From: CAWBAT01 sp046331665
GTDB lineage: Bacteria > Acidobacteriota > Terriglobia > Versatilivoradales > Versatilivoraceae
DNA length: 64,000 nt
Direction of reading: 5' to 3'
Assembly: GCA_046331665.1 (NCBI GenBank)
Contig: JAXLQK010000030.1
Span: 10,336 to 74,335, forward strand
The notes beneath the pieces are model-generated. The model was not told the DNA's origin and ran no database searches. It saw only the letters and a list, made by a program, of their open reading frames with translations. Below are positions 16,529 to 27,393 of the stretch, in pieces (positions within the stretch are counted from its first letter, which is position 1; every line of letters starts with the position of its first letter). The translations under genes and the position numbers were made by a program.

Positions 16529-19285
16529 GTGACTATTGCCGAAAATGGATTTCCTTCCCAGCAATTGCATCGAATTCCAAAATCAGATTGGTTTGTGCCA
16601 TTCCTTCTCGCCCTTTTGTTGGTGGGGCAAGGGGTACCGAGTCTTCAGGCCGAGAGGGCGGCGCGTGGTCCTTCGGCTCCCGCGAACTTGCGTTGCGAAT
16701 ACCTCGTTAACCCCATGGGAGTGGATGTGAAACAACCGCGCTTTTCATGGACCCTGGACCACACCGAGCGCGGTCAAAAGCAGACTGCCCTGCAGATTCT
16801 GGTGTCTAAATCGCCTGAACTCCAAACGGGAGATCAATGGGACAGTGGAAAGGCGGAGTCGAATGACTCATCCCAGGTGGAGTACAAAGGAAAACCCCTG
16901 CTCAGCGGCCAAACCTATTATTGGAAAGTCCGCTACTGGGATGCCCAGGGAGTGGTGAGTCCTTATAGCTCAGTCGCCCGTTTTGATACGGGTCTTTTCC
17001 TGCCGGAAGACTGGAAGGGATCATGGATCGGAGTTAAGAATCAACTTCGCAAGGAATTTAATCTGTCAGGAAAAGTGGTGCGCGCCCGAGCGTATGTCTC
17101 AGGGTTGGGTTACTACGAACTCCACTTGAATGGACAGAAAGTAGGGGATCATGTACTTGACCCCGGCTGGACTACCTATACCAGGCGAATTCTTTACAGC
17201 ACTTATGACGTGACCTCACTCCTTCAGCAGGGAGGGAATGCTCTGGGAGTCATGTTAGGGCAGGGTTGGTATCAAGCTTACGCCGAGGGGTACCCGGTGC
17301 GATGGAAGTGTGATAACTGCGGAATCTTCCGCATTCAATTGAATATCGAGCTGGAGGGAGGTAAACAGATCGGGGTAGTGTCTGACACGTCCTGGAAAGG
17401 GATGGATGGGCCCATTGTCTTCAACAATATCTATAACGGAGAAATTTATGATGCGCGCCGCGAAACCCCCGGTTGGGACAGGCCTGGGTTTGACGACCGG
17501 CAATGGGCGCCGGCTCAATCGGTAAAAGAGCCGGGAGGAACGCTTTCCGCCCAGCTGATGCCGGCGATCCAGGTTGTCGATACGATCACACCACTGGTCA
17601 TAAACAACCCCCAACCCGACGTTTACGTGTTTGACATGGGACAAAATTTCAGTGGATGGATTGAGCTTCGCGTCAAAGGGCCGCGAGGGAGTCGTGTTCG
17701 CATCCGCCATGCCGAATTGCTTTTTGAAAATGGCACTCTCAACACGGAGAATTTGAGAAAGGCCCAGGCCACGGATGTCTATACCTTAAAAGGTGAAGGC
17801 GAGGAAGTCTATCAACCCCGCTTCACCTATCATGGCTTCCGCTATGTCGAACTGACCGGATACCCGGGGGTTCCGACTCTGGCGGCAGTGCGCGGGAAGG
17901 TTGTCCATTCGGCTGTCCGCCCCATTGGCAGTTTCTCCTGCTCCAAACCGATCCTCAATCAAATCCAGCGGATCGTCACTTGGGGGCAAAAAACCAACCT
18001 CCATAGCATCCCCACCGATTGCTCCCAGCGGGATGAGAGGCAAGGGTGGATGGGAGACGCCCAGGTGACGGCGGAAGAAGCCATGCTCAATTTCGATATG
18101 GCGGCATTTTATTCCAACTTCGTGCGGAATATTCGCGACGTACAAGATGAGCAGGGCCGTATCACCGATACTGTACCTCATGTCTGGGGTTCCCGCCCGG
18201 CGGATCCAGCCTGGGGGACTGCATATCCGCTTCTTTGCTGGTATATGTGGGAGAACTACGCAGACAAACGAATTCTGGAGGAAAACTATGAAGGGCTGAA
18301 GAAGTGGGCTGATTTTCTCCACTCCGCCAGTGAAAACGGAATTCTAAAATACTCCTACTATGGAGACTGGGTGGCGATTGAAAAAACGGTTGGGAGCCTG
18401 GTCTCGACGTTTTACTACTATTACGACACCGATATCGTTGCGAAAGCGGCGCGAATTTTAGGCAAGACCGCAGATGCGGAAAGCTACGCACAGCGAGCTG
18501 CCCAGATCAAGGAAGCATTCCACAAGGCTTTCTATAATCCCGACACCAAGACATACGGCAATGACACTCAAACCGCCGCCACCCTGGCCCTTTACCTTGA
18601 TCTGGTGCCGGAGAAAGAGCGAGGTTCCCTGCAGCAGAGCTTGACTCACGATATCACCTACCGGCAGGACACGCATGTGACCACGGGGTTTATCGGCATC
18701 AAATATCTTATGGAGCTTCTGCCCCGAATGAATCGTGCCGACCTGGCTTACGAGCTGGCCGCTCAAACGACGTATCCCAGTTGGGGGTACATGGTGAAAA
18801 ACGGGGCAACCACGCTATGGGAGCTTTGGCAGAATAAGACCGGGCCTTCGATGAATTCCCATAACCACCCGATGTTTGGAAGTGTGGGAATCTTCTTTTA
18901 CCGTTCCTTGGCTGGAATCAATCTTGGGAAAGAGGCGGCCGGGTATCAAACCATTCGGATTGAGCCGCAGGTGGTTCGCGATCTTTCCTATGCGTCTGCT
19001 TCGACGGAAACGATGAAAGGCCTCGTGGCGTCCAACTGGAAACGATCCACCGTGGAAAAAACATTGACCCTGGAAGTCCAGATTCCAGTGAATAGCGAAG
19101 CCGAGATTGTGATTCCGAAACTGGATCTGCAAAAATTTATGATCCGGGAAGATGGAAAACTTTTATGGCGGGATGGTCAGTACGTTTCAGGATTATCGGG
19201 GGTCAGCGGGGCCAAAGAGATGCCAAACTCCTTTGTCGTGGGGGTCGGCTCCGGTCACTATATCTTTCAACTCTCGGAAGACTGA
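16529..19285 (+). CDS. Secreted alpha-L-rhamnosidase, GH78
   Basis: The product is about 918 residues starting at GTG 16529, chosen because GAAGGAGG ends five bases upstream; a longer frame from TTG 16514 would include the ribosome site itself. A signal peptide is visible (FVPFLLALLLVGQGVPS). The order fits GH78: an N-terminal fibronectin-like domain (NPMGVDVKQPRFSWTL), two beta domains (YELHLNGQKVGDHVLDPGWT), then an (alpha/alpha)6 barrel with PTDCSQRDERQGWMGDAQVT carrying the expected acidic catalytic residues, and a C-terminal beta domain. It releases L-rhamnose from polysaccharides or glycosides outside the cell and feeds the rhamnose genes at 21.3-30.9 kb. Confidence 0.93.
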   Translation: MTIAENGFPSQQLHRIPKSDWFVPFLLALLLVGQGVPSLQAERAARGPSAPANLRCEYLVNPMGVDVKQPRFSWTLDHTERGQKQTALQILVSKSPELQTGDQWDSGKAESNDSSQVEYKGKPLLSGQTYYWKVRYWDAQGVVSPYSSVARFDTGLFLPEDWKGSWIGVKNQLRKEFNLSGKVVRARAYVSGLGYYELHLNGQKVGDHVLDPGWTTYTRRILYSTYDVTSLLQQGGNALGVMLGQGWYQAYAEGYPVRWKCDNCGIFRIQLNIELEGGKQIGVVSDTSWKGMDGPIVFNNIYNGEIYDARRETPGWDRPGFDDRQWAPAQSVKEPGGTLSAQLMPAIQVVDTITPLVINNPQPDVYVFDMGQNFSGWIELRVKGPRGSRVRIRHAELLFENGTLNTENLRKAQATDVYTLKGEGEEVYQPRFTYHGFRYVELTGYPGVPTLAAVRGKVVHSAVRPIGSFSCSKPILNQIQRIVTWGQKTNLHSIPTDCSQRDERQGWMGDAQVTAEEAMLNFDMAAFYSNFVRNIRDVQDEQGRITDTVPHVWGSRPADPAWGTAYPLLCWYMWENYADKRILEENYEGLKKWADFLHSASENGILKYSYYGDWVAIEKTVGSLVSTFYYYYDTDIVAKAARILGKTADAESYAQRAAQIKEAFHKAFYNPDTKTYGNDTQTAATLALYLDLVPEKERGSLQQSLTHDITYRQDTHVTTGFIGIKYLMELLPRMNRADLAYELAAQTTYPSWGYMVKNGATTLWELWQNKTGPSMNSHNHPMFGSVGIFFYRSLAGINLGKEAAGYQTIRIEPQVVRDLSYASASTETMKGLVASNWKRSTVEKTLTLEVQIPVNSEAEIVIPKLDLQKFMIREDGKLLWRDGQYVSGLSGVSGAKEMPNSFVVGVGSGHYIFQLSED

Positions 19286-19343
19286 AAACAGCTCCTGGCA
19301 TTTACTATCAGCCTTTTCCAACCTGGGATAGCTCCGCCCTGTC

Positions 19344-19772
19344 ATGATCCTGAAACGATGCATTGCGGTTCATCACCTTCGCTGGGTGTTTTACCTTTGG
19401 ATCGGGATCTGGGGTTGGTTCTGGCTCAGGCCCTTGATCCTTGGTAAATCGAACAGAACCCAGGACCTGGGACTCACGAGAATGAGTTTTGAAGAACGGC
19501 GCCAGCAGGTCTATGGAAGAGACCTTGAACAATTTCTGGAATTTTGCCGCTCGCGACTGCCCGCGGGCGCTGGCTACCGGCTCGTGGGAATTGATCCCTC
19601 CAGCCTGGACAGCTTGCGTTCCATCTACAGCCTCTATCCCAATCTGCTGAGTGCGGACCCGGAATATCTGCTGGTTTTCAAACAGCCTCAATTTCGCCCG
19701 GATCACGCCACACTCCTGGCTTCTTTAGATGAGGGGAGTTTCATCTTGAAGCTCCCGCTCCACACTCCGTGA
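19344..19772 (+). CDS. Membrane-anchored hypothetical protein
   Basis: A 142-residue protein with one hydrophobic segment at about 13-33 (WVFYLWIGIWGWFWLRPLIL) and an otherwise soluble remainder. I recognise no family. Its stop codon overlaps the ATG of the following polytopic membrane protein (TGATG at 19770-19774), so the pair is translationally coupled and it is probably an accessory subunit of that protein. Confidence 0.6.
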   Translation: MILKRCIAVHHLRWVFYLWIGIWGWFWLRPLILGKSNRTQDLGLTRMSFEERRQQVYGRDLEQFLEFCRSRLPAGAGYRLVGIDPSSLDSLRSIYSLYPNLLSADPEYLLVFKQPQFRPDHATLLASLDEGSFILKLPLHTP

Positions 19773-21190
19773 TGATTGAGTATTGGAATGGATTCGTTTC
19801 TTTAGTTATCACCTCGGGCCTCGCCTGGCTTGGGATTGATATTCTGGATCGCCATCGCCTCCTCACTCCATTGGAAAAAACACCTCTCAGTTTTCTGCTG
19901 GGCCTCGGAGTGGTGGCCTGGGAGATGCTGAATTTGCAACTGGGTGGTCAATCCTTCAGCCTGCGCTGGATCCTGATTCCCTTGTTCGGCATGATGATTC
20001 CCCTGTGGGTAGGGTTCAAAGCGCCGCAACCGCCAAAGGGCGTTGTTCAGACCCGAGGCCGCCGGACCACGGATCGCTGGTCCGTGGCTGAGATCCTTTT
20101 ATTGGTTGGGATCTTTGGGGAGATAGGTTTTGCATTGACACGAGCCCTTTTGTTGCCGATGGAAGACTTCGATGCAGTGGGCAACTGGGGGCTTAAGTCC
20201 AAGGCCATCTACCTGGCGAACGGGATCCCGTTGGGTTTCTTTGGAAATGATAACTACCGTACCGCACATCCGGACTACCCCCTGCTGCTGCCCCTGGCGG
20301 AGAGCTATGTTTACTACTTTCTGGGCCATTGGAATGACTTTGTGGCCAAATGGATTTTCCCCCTGTCGCTGATAGCCTGTGCTGCCAGTCTTTTCACAAC
20401 TCTGAGAAGAATCAAGCTCGATCGCAAAACAGCTTTGGTCTTTGTTTTCCTCTTGGTCAGTATCCCGCACTTCGGATTCCAGGCGACGAACGGCTATGCC
20501 GATATCCTGATCGCCGCCTATTTTGGCGCAGCGTTCTTTTATCTGTTCTTATGGATTCGCCGAAAAGAATCTATTTTTCTGTGGCTCTCCGCCTTGCTAA
20601 GCGCGATGGCAGGATTGACCAAGAATGAAGGGACGGTGGTCTGTCTGGTGAATGGGATCATCCTGGTTTTGGCGTTGGCCGCCGACCGGTCTTGCTCTCC
20701 ATCTCGCCGCTGGCGTCCGTTCTTGATCTATACAGGAATTCTTTTGGGAGTCCTCTTTCCCTGGCTGGTTTTTCGATTTAGCTTTGACACCTCGAACGAT
20801 CTCATCAATCAAAAGAATCTTGCCAACCTTTTCCAATGGAACGCTTTCGTTCGAATTAAAACGATCCTTTATTATTATCAGTCGCATGTCTTTAACGTGA
20901 AGAACTGGAATTTGCTCTGGTTGCTGGCTATTGCACTCTATTTGACGCGGGTTCGCCGGATCATGCGCAGCGACCAGCGCTTTATTCTGATCGCGTTGGG
21001 GATGACATTTGTCCTCTATACCGGAGCCTACTTCGTGACCTCCTATGATGTCGCCTGGCATCTGCGGACCTCGGTCAGCCGGTTGCTCGTGCACTTTGTG
21101 CCTTTGCTCGTCTTTGGATTTGCCTGTGCCTATCAGGAGGAGTCCGCTGCGTTAAAGCCCGCCGCAACGAATTGCGCGCCTCCGGCCTGA
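19772..21190 (+). CDS. GT-C type polytopic membrane protein (ArnT/PMT-like glycosyltransferase)
   Basis: The product is about 472 residues with roughly ten membrane segments. The first large loop has MEDFDAVGNWGLKSKAIYLA, an acidic motif at the place where GT-C glycosyltransferases carry their catalytic aspartate, followed by DNYRTAHPDYPLLLPLAESYVYY. Later, FGFQATNGYADILIAAYFGA and AGLTKNEG match the lipid-linked-sugar transferase pattern. GT-C enzymes use polyprenyl-phosphate sugars to modify lipids, glycans or proteins in the periplasm. A GTG at 19769 is an alternative start. Exact donor and acceptor are unknown. Confidence 0.68.
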   Translation: MIEYWNGFVSLVITSGLAWLGIDILDRHRLLTPLEKTPLSFLLGLGVVAWEMLNLQLGGQSFSLRWILIPLFGMMIPLWVGFKAPQPPKGVVQTRGRRTTDRWSVAEILLLVGIFGEIGFALTRALLLPMEDFDAVGNWGLKSKAIYLANGIPLGFFGNDNYRTAHPDYPLLLPLAESYVYYFLGHWNDFVAKWIFPLSLIACAASLFTTLRRIKLDRKTALVFVFLLVSIPHFGFQATNGYADILIAAYFGAAFFYLFLWIRRKESIFLWLSALLSAMAGLTKNEGTVVCLVNGIILVLALAADRSCSPSRRWRPFLIYTGILLGVLFPWLVFRFSFDTSNDLINQKNLANLFQWNAFVRIKTILYYYQSHVFNVKNWNLLWLLAIALYLTRVRRIMRSDQRFILIALGMTFVLYTGAYFVTSYDVAWHLRTSVSRLLVHFVPLLVFGFACAYQEESAALKPAATNCAPPA

Positions 21191-21282
21191 ACTGAGACTC
21201 GGCTTCCGATTGAAAAGCTGACTCTTGACGAGTTTTCAGCATCCAAGTAGATTGTGGCCACAAGTCTCTAGGAGGAATACGA

Positions 21283-22476
21283 ATGTCTGCCAGCCGGCAA
21301 GCTGAAATCGTGTTTGAGGCGCTCAACGCCTTTCGCATTGAAATTCCATCCTGGGGGTTTGCAAACACCGGCACCCGATTTGGAAAATTTGTGCAAGCCG
21401 CTGCAGCCAGCGCCCTCCACGAGAAATTGAATGATGCCGGTCAGGTGCACGCCTTCACGGGGTGTTGTCCCACCGTGGCAGTTCATGTGTTGTGGGATTT
21501 CCCCAAGGGCCTTGAGAGTATCCCCGAAGCGCTCGCCCTGGCAAAGAAAGCCGGCATTCAAATTGGCGCCATCAACCCCAATGTTTTTCAAGATCAGATT
21601 TACAAGTACGGCTCTCTGGGAAATCCTGAGGAAAGCGTTCGCAAGGCTGCCCTCGAGCATATTTTGGAAAGCGTTGAGATCGGGAAGCAGGTCGGGAGTC
21701 GCGATGTATCGTTGTGGTTTGGCGATGGGTCGAATTATCCGGGTACGGCCAACATCCGTCATCGCAAGCGTTGGTTCGAGGAGGGATTGAAGAAGGCTCA
21801 TGCCCGACTCAGTCCCCAGCAGCGGCTGCTGGTCGAATACAAACCTTTCGAACCCACCTTCTACCACACCGACATTGCCGATTGGGGGATGGCTTTGTTG
21901 CTGGCCCGCGCCGCCGGCCCGCAAGCCAGGGTTTTGGTGGATACCGGGCACCACTATCAAGCGCAAAATATCGAGCAAATCGTGGCCTGGTTGCTGAGCG
22001 AGAACCTGTTGGGTGGATTCCATTTCAACGATCGTCGCTATGCCGATGACGATTTGACCATCGGCTCGATCGATCCTTATCAGATTTTCCGTATTTTTCA
22101 TGAGATTGCCTTGTTCGAATGGGAGACCGGGAAACGGGCCGATATTGCATACATGATCGATCAAAGCCATAACTTGAAGGACAAGATCGAAGAAATGATT
22201 CAGACGGTCGAGACCGCTCAACTGCTGTACGCCAAAGCGGCGCTGGTTGAACATGAGATTCTGGCCCGCCATCAAAAATCCTGTGCTTTGATCGATGCCG
22301 AAGAATGCCTCAAGGCGGCCTATCAGACCGATGTGCGTCCTTACCTCCGCGAGTGGCGGCAGGCCCGGGGGCTGGCTGAAAATCCGCTGCATGCTTTCCG
22401 CCAAAGTGGCTATCTGGAAAGAATTCGGAAGGAACGGGAAAAACAAAATCAGGCCTCCGGCGGAAGCTATGCGTAA
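21283..22476 (+). CDS. rhaI: L-rhamnose isomerase
   Basis: The 397-residue TIM-barrel sugar isomerase, of the Pseudomonas/Rhizobium RhaI type, interconverts L-rhamnose and L-rhamnulose in the cytosol. Metal-site regions are visible: EYKPFEPTFYHTD, VDTGHHYQAQNIEQ and GFHFNDRRYADDDL. The N-terminal block FRIEIPSWGFANTGTRFGKF and TGCCPTVAVHVLWDFPKG are characteristic of the family. AGGAGG lies seven bases before the ATG. It leads the rhamnose uptake and catabolism genes that end with rhaD at 30856. Confidence 0.93.
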   Translation: MSASRQAEIVFEALNAFRIEIPSWGFANTGTRFGKFVQAAAASALHEKLNDAGQVHAFTGCCPTVAVHVLWDFPKGLESIPEALALAKKAGIQIGAINPNVFQDQIYKYGSLGNPEESVRKAALEHILESVEIGKQVGSRDVSLWFGDGSNYPGTANIRHRKRWFEEGLKKAHARLSPQQRLLVEYKPFEPTFYHTDIADWGMALLLARAAGPQARVLVDTGHHYQAQNIEQIVAWLLSENLLGGFHFNDRRYADDDLTIGSIDPYQIFRIFHEIALFEWETGKRADIAYMIDQSHNLKDKIEEMIQTVETAQLLYAKAALVEHEILARHQKSCALIDAEECLKAAYQTDVRPYLREWRQARGLAENPLHAFRQSGYLERIRKEREKQNQASGGSYA

Positions 22477-22584
22477 AGGGCCCAATCTGGCTCCTCTCAA
22501 TGTCATCCATCTCCTCTTAGACTCTCCAATCCAGAAGACCTGCGATGATCCATCTCCGCGAGGCGAATGTCTTTTAGCTCTCCG

Positions 22585-25065
22585 ATGACCCCCTCCCTTC
22601 TGCGAATGTCCGATGTGCAAGAGCTTTGGCAGCGCCGCCTGCGAGAGAGTGGACCTCGAGGTTCGTGCGGGCGAGGTGTTGGGCCTGATTGGCGAGAACG
22701 GCGCGGGAAAGAGCACTTTGGCTAACATCGCAACCGGAATACTGTGGCGCCGGATTCAGGAGAAATCCTTCTGGAGGGCAAACCTCTGCGACTTTCCAGT
22801 CCGCGCCAGGCTGCGGCGGCGGGAATTGCGGTTGTGCATCAGGAAGCGGACCTCTTTGCGGAACTCAGTATCGCCGAGAACATGCTCTTGGCGCGGGGTC
22901 TGGTGAAAGGCCCGGCGGGCTTGATTTCCTGGCCGGAGGTTTACAGGAAAGCGGGTCAGGAGATTGAAGCCATGGGCGAGTCCTTTGACGTCCGCCAAAG
23001 GGCTCGCGACTTTCCGATTGCCAGGCGTATGGTGGCTGAAATTGCCGCGGCTGTCTCCGAGAAGGCGCGGGTCCTCTTTTTAGATGAGCCCACCTCGTCG
23101 CTGACGCTCAAAGAGATCGAGAATCTGTTCGAACAAATTCGCCGGCTGAAAACGAGCGGAGTCGGAATTGTCTACGTGAGTCATCGGTTGGAGGAGATTC
23201 AACGAATTTGCGATCGAGTAACGATCCTGCGCGATGGCAAAAACGTGGAAACTCAGCCGGTGGCCGCGTTGACGATGGAGCGCATGGTTTCCCTGCTGGT
23301 GGGCCGGGAACTTTCAGAAGTATTCTGCAAACGACCCGTTCCGGTGGGGAGCGTCCGTCTCGCGATCAAGGGGGTAAGCAGCGCTGATGGCGCCTTTCGC
23401 GACATTTCCCTGGAGGTTCGCGGGGGAGAAGTTGTCGGTTTGTATGGATTCGTCGGCGCCGGACGATCGGAATTGGCCCAAACGCTTTTCGGATTGCATC
23501 CACGGTCAATAGGAGAGATCCAGATTGATGGAGTGCCGGTCCGCATCGATACACCCCAGCAGGCGGTCGAAGCAGGAATGGCCTACCTTCCAGAGGACCG
23601 GTTGGTGCAGGGAGTGTTTCGAAATCATTCAATCCGGACCAATGCCAGCGTCTCGGTGCTGCGCCGCCTATCACAGTGGGGATGGGTATCGAAATCTCGG
23701 GAAGACGCCATGACCACCGAGATCATGGAAGCCACGCGCGTGAAAGCGACTTCCATGGAACAAGCCATTGGCACACTCAGCGGGGGCAACCAGCAAAAGG
23801 TCGTGTTTGGTCGCTGGCGCGCCACGCGGCCCAAAATCATGCTTCTCGACGAGCCGACGCGCGGGGTCGATATTGGAGCTCGCGCCGAAATCCACCGCTT
23901 GATCTGTGATCTCGCCGAGGATGGAGTGGCCGTTCTTCTGATCAGTTCTGACCTTCCGGAAGTGCTGGCAATGAGCGATCGCATCCTCACTCTGTCGGAA
24001 GGCTGCCTGACCGGAAACTTTGACCCTCAAAAAGTCTCGCAGGAAGTCGTGGCGGCAGCCGCCGTGCCACGGGCCGACTCGAAGGAGGCGCCGGAAGCTA
24101 AAAGAGCATTGGGACGATCTCCTTCCTGGCTGGATTTCAGAGAGATCAGCCTGGTGGGATTCATTGCCCTGCTTTCGCTCATCATGGCGATCGTAAAACC
24201 CCGCGAATTTGCGACGCTCACCAATTTTTACGATGTGCTGGCCAATACCGCGTTGCCAGCCATCATGGCTCAGGGGGCCATGTTGGTGATTTCGGCCGGG
24301 GGCATCGATATTTCCGTCGGCTCGATGATGGGGTTGGTCGGGGCCTCGGCTGCTTTGGCAGCCAATGCGGGCGTTCCACCGCTGGCCTGCCTCATGCTGG
24401 CTTTGGGAATCGGGACAACGTGCGGTTTGGTCAATGCAACGACCTCTCTGCTCGCCCGAATCCATCCCATTGTTGTGACTCTGGCCGGCATCAGTATTTA
24501 CCGAGGGTTGATGCAGGGAGTGACTGGAGGGCGAGAGGTTGAACAATTGCCTCCGGCCTTCCGGGCTTTGGCGGATGGCAACCTTTTGGGGATGCCCAAG
24601 ATTGTCTGGTATCTGCTGCTGGTCACCCTTCTTGCTCATCTCTTTGTCCGGTATTCCTTGTCGGGGAGAAAGGTGATGGCCCTGGGAAATTCAGAATCTG
24701 CTTCCCGCCTCCTCGGTCTTTCCAAGGCTCGATTGACGCTCTTAGTCTTTGGACTTTCCGGATGCCTCACTGGGCTGGCATCCGTCCTCCACGCCGGTTA
24801 CTATGGGAAGATTCAGGCCAATACCGGCGACGGGATGGAACTCCGGGCTATCGCCGCGGCGGTGATCGGGGGGACCAGTATTGCCGGAGGGCGCGGGTCG
24901 GCGCTGGGAGTGCTGCCCGGCGCTTTCCTCGTTTCCCTGCTCTATAACATCCTGATCCTGGCCGGGGCCAGCTCTTATTGGCAAAATATTTTTGTGGGGA
25001 CCTTAATTCTGATGGCGATGGTCTTGGAGAGCCTCCTGGATCAATGGAGAAGACGAAAAGCCTGA
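22585..25065 (+). pseudogene. Rhamnose ABC transporter: ATPase fused to permease, two compensating frameshifts
   Basis: From ATG 22585 the frame starts MTPSLLRMSDVQ, then shifts near 22618 into a frame with KSFGS and the Walker A LIGENGAGKSTLANIATGI. It shifts back near 22745 into the long frame (APDSGEILLEGK) that runs to 25065. The first frame has a stop near 22723, so read as is the gene is broken. The restored product has two RbsA-type ATPase domains (signature LSGGNQQKVVFGRW, Walker B ILLDEPTRGVD in a close variant). It continues into an RbsC-type permease of about 8 helices with the SAGGIDISVGSMMGL signature. ATPase and permease are normally separate proteins in this family. It sits between rhaI and the second permease, so sugar import is the likely role. 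Confidence 0.75.
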
Positions 25066-26042
25066 TGTCGAGACTACGGACCAGCCGGGAACTCATCCTC
25101 TTCTTTGTTCTGATCGGGTTGTGTGTCATGTTCTCGGTATTGGTAGCAGGCTTCGCCGATGTATTTAACATCGTGGAGCGTTCCCGTTACTGGGTTGTTC
25201 CTGGAATGCTTGCCGTTCCGATGACCTTAATCATTGCCACGGGAGGCATCGATCTTTCTGCTGGATCGATGTTGGGAATGTGCGGGATTGTATTGGGGGT
25301 GCTTTATCGAGATGCTGGATGGCCCATGGCGCTGGCTTCGGCGGCGGCCGTCCTGACCGGGATTCTCGCCGGAGCGGTGAATGGCGGATTAAGCAGTTTC
25401 TTGAAGATTCCGCCGCTGATAGTGACCTTGGCCACCATGGCGCTCTACAGCGGGATTGCGCTGGCTCTCAGCCAGGCGCGACCTATTGGCAATTTCCCGC
25501 TTTCCTTTCAATGGCTGGGGCAGGGAGATTTTTTTGGCGTGGAGGCCGGATCGCTCGGGGAGATCGGTTTCCCGGTCCCGCTGGTGGCATTGCTCGCAGT
25601 GACCATGGTGGGCGGGTTGGTGATGCGGTGCTCTTGGATCGGCCGGTTTGCGGAATGTATCGGTGAAAACGAGCTCGCCGCCGAATATGCAGCCGTTGAT
25701 GTCCGCCGCTTGAAATGGCTGTTGTACACGGCTGCCGGAGGAGTCTGCGGGCTCGGGTCCATTTACTACACGTCACTTTATGCGACAGCGCGTCCTGAAG
25801 CCGGACGCGGCATGGAGTTGGAAGCCATTGCCTGTGTCGTCGTCGGGGGAACCCGCATCAGCGGGGGGCGGGGAACCGTTACTGGAACGTTCCTGGGATT
25901 GCTGATCATAGGCGTCCTGCGCTATGGCTTGGAAATGGCGGGCATTCCTTCTCAACGTTTGATTATTTTTGTGGGTGTGTTGCTAATTGGCACTGCCGTC
26001 TTAAATGAGTGGCTGGCAGGAAAGGGAGGACAACGACAATGA
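25044..26042 (+). CDS. ABC transporter permease, RbsC/RhaQ-like
   Basis: The 332-residue polytopic permease of the monosaccharide ABC family has about eight to ten hydrophobic segments and the family signature LIIATGGIDLSAGSMLGMCG. The EAA-like cytosolic loop is AIACVVVGGTRISGGRGT. ATG 25044 begins inside the end of the preceding fused gene, and another ATG at 25065 overlaps its stop (TGATG). Either gives tight coupling. Together with the permease half of the fused protein it forms the heterodimeric channel expected for RhaP and RhaQ. Confidence 0.85.
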   Translation: MEKTKSLMSRLRTSRELILFFVLIGLCVMFSVLVAGFADVFNIVERSRYWVVPGMLAVPMTLIIATGGIDLSAGSMLGMCGIVLGVLYRDAGWPMALASAAAVLTGILAGAVNGGLSSFLKIPPLIVTLATMALYSGIALALSQARPIGNFPLSFQWLGQGDFFGVEAGSLGEIGFPVPLVALLAVTMVGGLVMRCSWIGRFAECIGENELAAEYAAVDVRRLKWLLYTAAGGVCGLGSIYYTSLYATARPEAGRGMELEAIACVVVGGTRISGGRGTVTGTFLGLLIIGVLRYGLEMAGIPSQRLIIFVGVLLIGTAVLNEWLAGKGGQRQ

Positions 26043-27393
26043 AAAGGATTTCCGGATTGGACCGGCGTCAGTTTTTGCAGCGAAGCGTTTCCCTGGGAGC
26101 GGCGGCTTCCCTGGTCTTTTCGAGAGGGGCCCGCGCCCAGGAGTCTCCCAACAGCCGAATTGCCGTGGGAATGATTGGCGTCGGCGCCCGTGCCCACGAG
26201 CTGCTGAGAGCGATCCAAACAATTCCCGGCACGGAGGTCGCGGCGGTTTGCGACGCCTACCAGGGTCGCTTGGAACGGGCAGTCGAGAGAACCAAGGGGC
26301 GGGCAAAGATTTATCCCGACTATCCAGCCATCCTCGCCGACAAGGGGATTGATGCAGTTGTCATTGCCACCCCGGATCATTGGCATAAGACGATGGCGAT
26401 CGAAGCCCTGCAAGCCGGCAAAGACGTTTACGTCGAGAAACCTTTGACCTATTCCATTGACGAAGGGCTTGAAATTTTGGCCGCCCTCAAAAAGAGTGAC
26501 CGCGTCTTGCAGGTGGGCAGTCAAGGGATCAGCAGCCAGATTCAGCAAAAAGCCAAAGAAATGATCCAGTCGGGAAGACTCGGGCAGGTGACGCTGCTGC
26601 GGGCGTCCTACAACCGAAATACCGCGGCGGGTGCATGGCTCTACCCGATGCCCCCGGATGCCTCTCCTCAGACCGTGAATTGGAGCAAGTTCCTGGGATC
26701 GGCACCGCCGCGAGCCTATGACCCGGAGCGGTTTTTTCGCTGGAGATGTTATTGGGATTACTCCGGGGGGATTGCCACCGATCTCTTTGTGCATCTCGCC
26801 ACCAGCATCATTTCCTGATGAATGCCCGTGCTCCTGAACATACGGTGGCGCTGGAGCGAGTTGTATCGATGGAAAGACAGCCGCGAGGTTCCGACGCTCT
26901 CAATGCCATCCTCGAATACCCTGAAGGGTTCGCCGTCAATTTGAGCGCCACGTTCAACAATCAGTTGAGTATCGGAGATCAAGGATTTCAGATCCTGGGG
27001 ACCGAGGGCAGTTTGTTGCTTGGAGGCGGAGGTCACCTTTACTCCCACAGCCTTGAAACGGACCCGCGAGGATAATCGCTGGATTGTAGGGGATTGGCCC
27101 AGAAAGCTCCAGGAGATGTACTATCCAGGACCCGAAGGTGCTCAAGAAGCGGAAGTCGCCTCAGCTGGTCTCCGAGGGTCGTCCTGGGAAGTGAGCGTTG
27201 GGAAGAAGAGGGGAAAGAGCCTTTGATCGCTCATCTGGAAAACTTCTTCGAGTGGCCGTCCGGCAGCGCCGCCGGCCGGTGGAGATGCGCTGGCGGGGCA
27301 CCGCGCGGCTGCCGTGGCTCATTTGATCAATCTTTCCTAAACAAAGAAATGATCACCTGGGATTATGAACAAGAAAGGGTGAAAAGTTCATGA
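26039..27393 (+). pseudogene. Gfo/Idh/MocA-family oxidoreductase, Tat signal, multiple frameshifts
   Basis: Starts at ATG 26039 overlapping the permease stop (ATGA). The N-terminus has a twin-arginine motif (DRRQFLQRSVSLGAAAS). The NAD domain includes GMIGVGARAHE and IATPDHWHKTMAIEAL, with catalytic-region EKPLTYSIDEGLE. The frame stops at 26818, but the protein clearly goes on in other frames: FLMNARAPEH, then a short ELYRWKDSREVPT piece in a third frame, ALNAILEYPEGFAVNLSATF, and later PLIAHLENFFE and NKEMITWDYEQERVK ending at 27393. At least five indels would be needed to restore it. Substrate unknown; the context suggests sugar-linked redox chemistry. Confidence 0.75.

Noticed and set aside
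21268..22728. 486-codon minus-strand frame opposite rhaI
   Set aside because: RhaI on the plus strand has clear active-site motifs; the antisense frame has none.
26001..26794. Minus-strand frames opposite the Gfo/Idh gene
   Set aside because: The plus strand shows oxidoreductase motifs across several frames; the antisense frames lack any family pattern.
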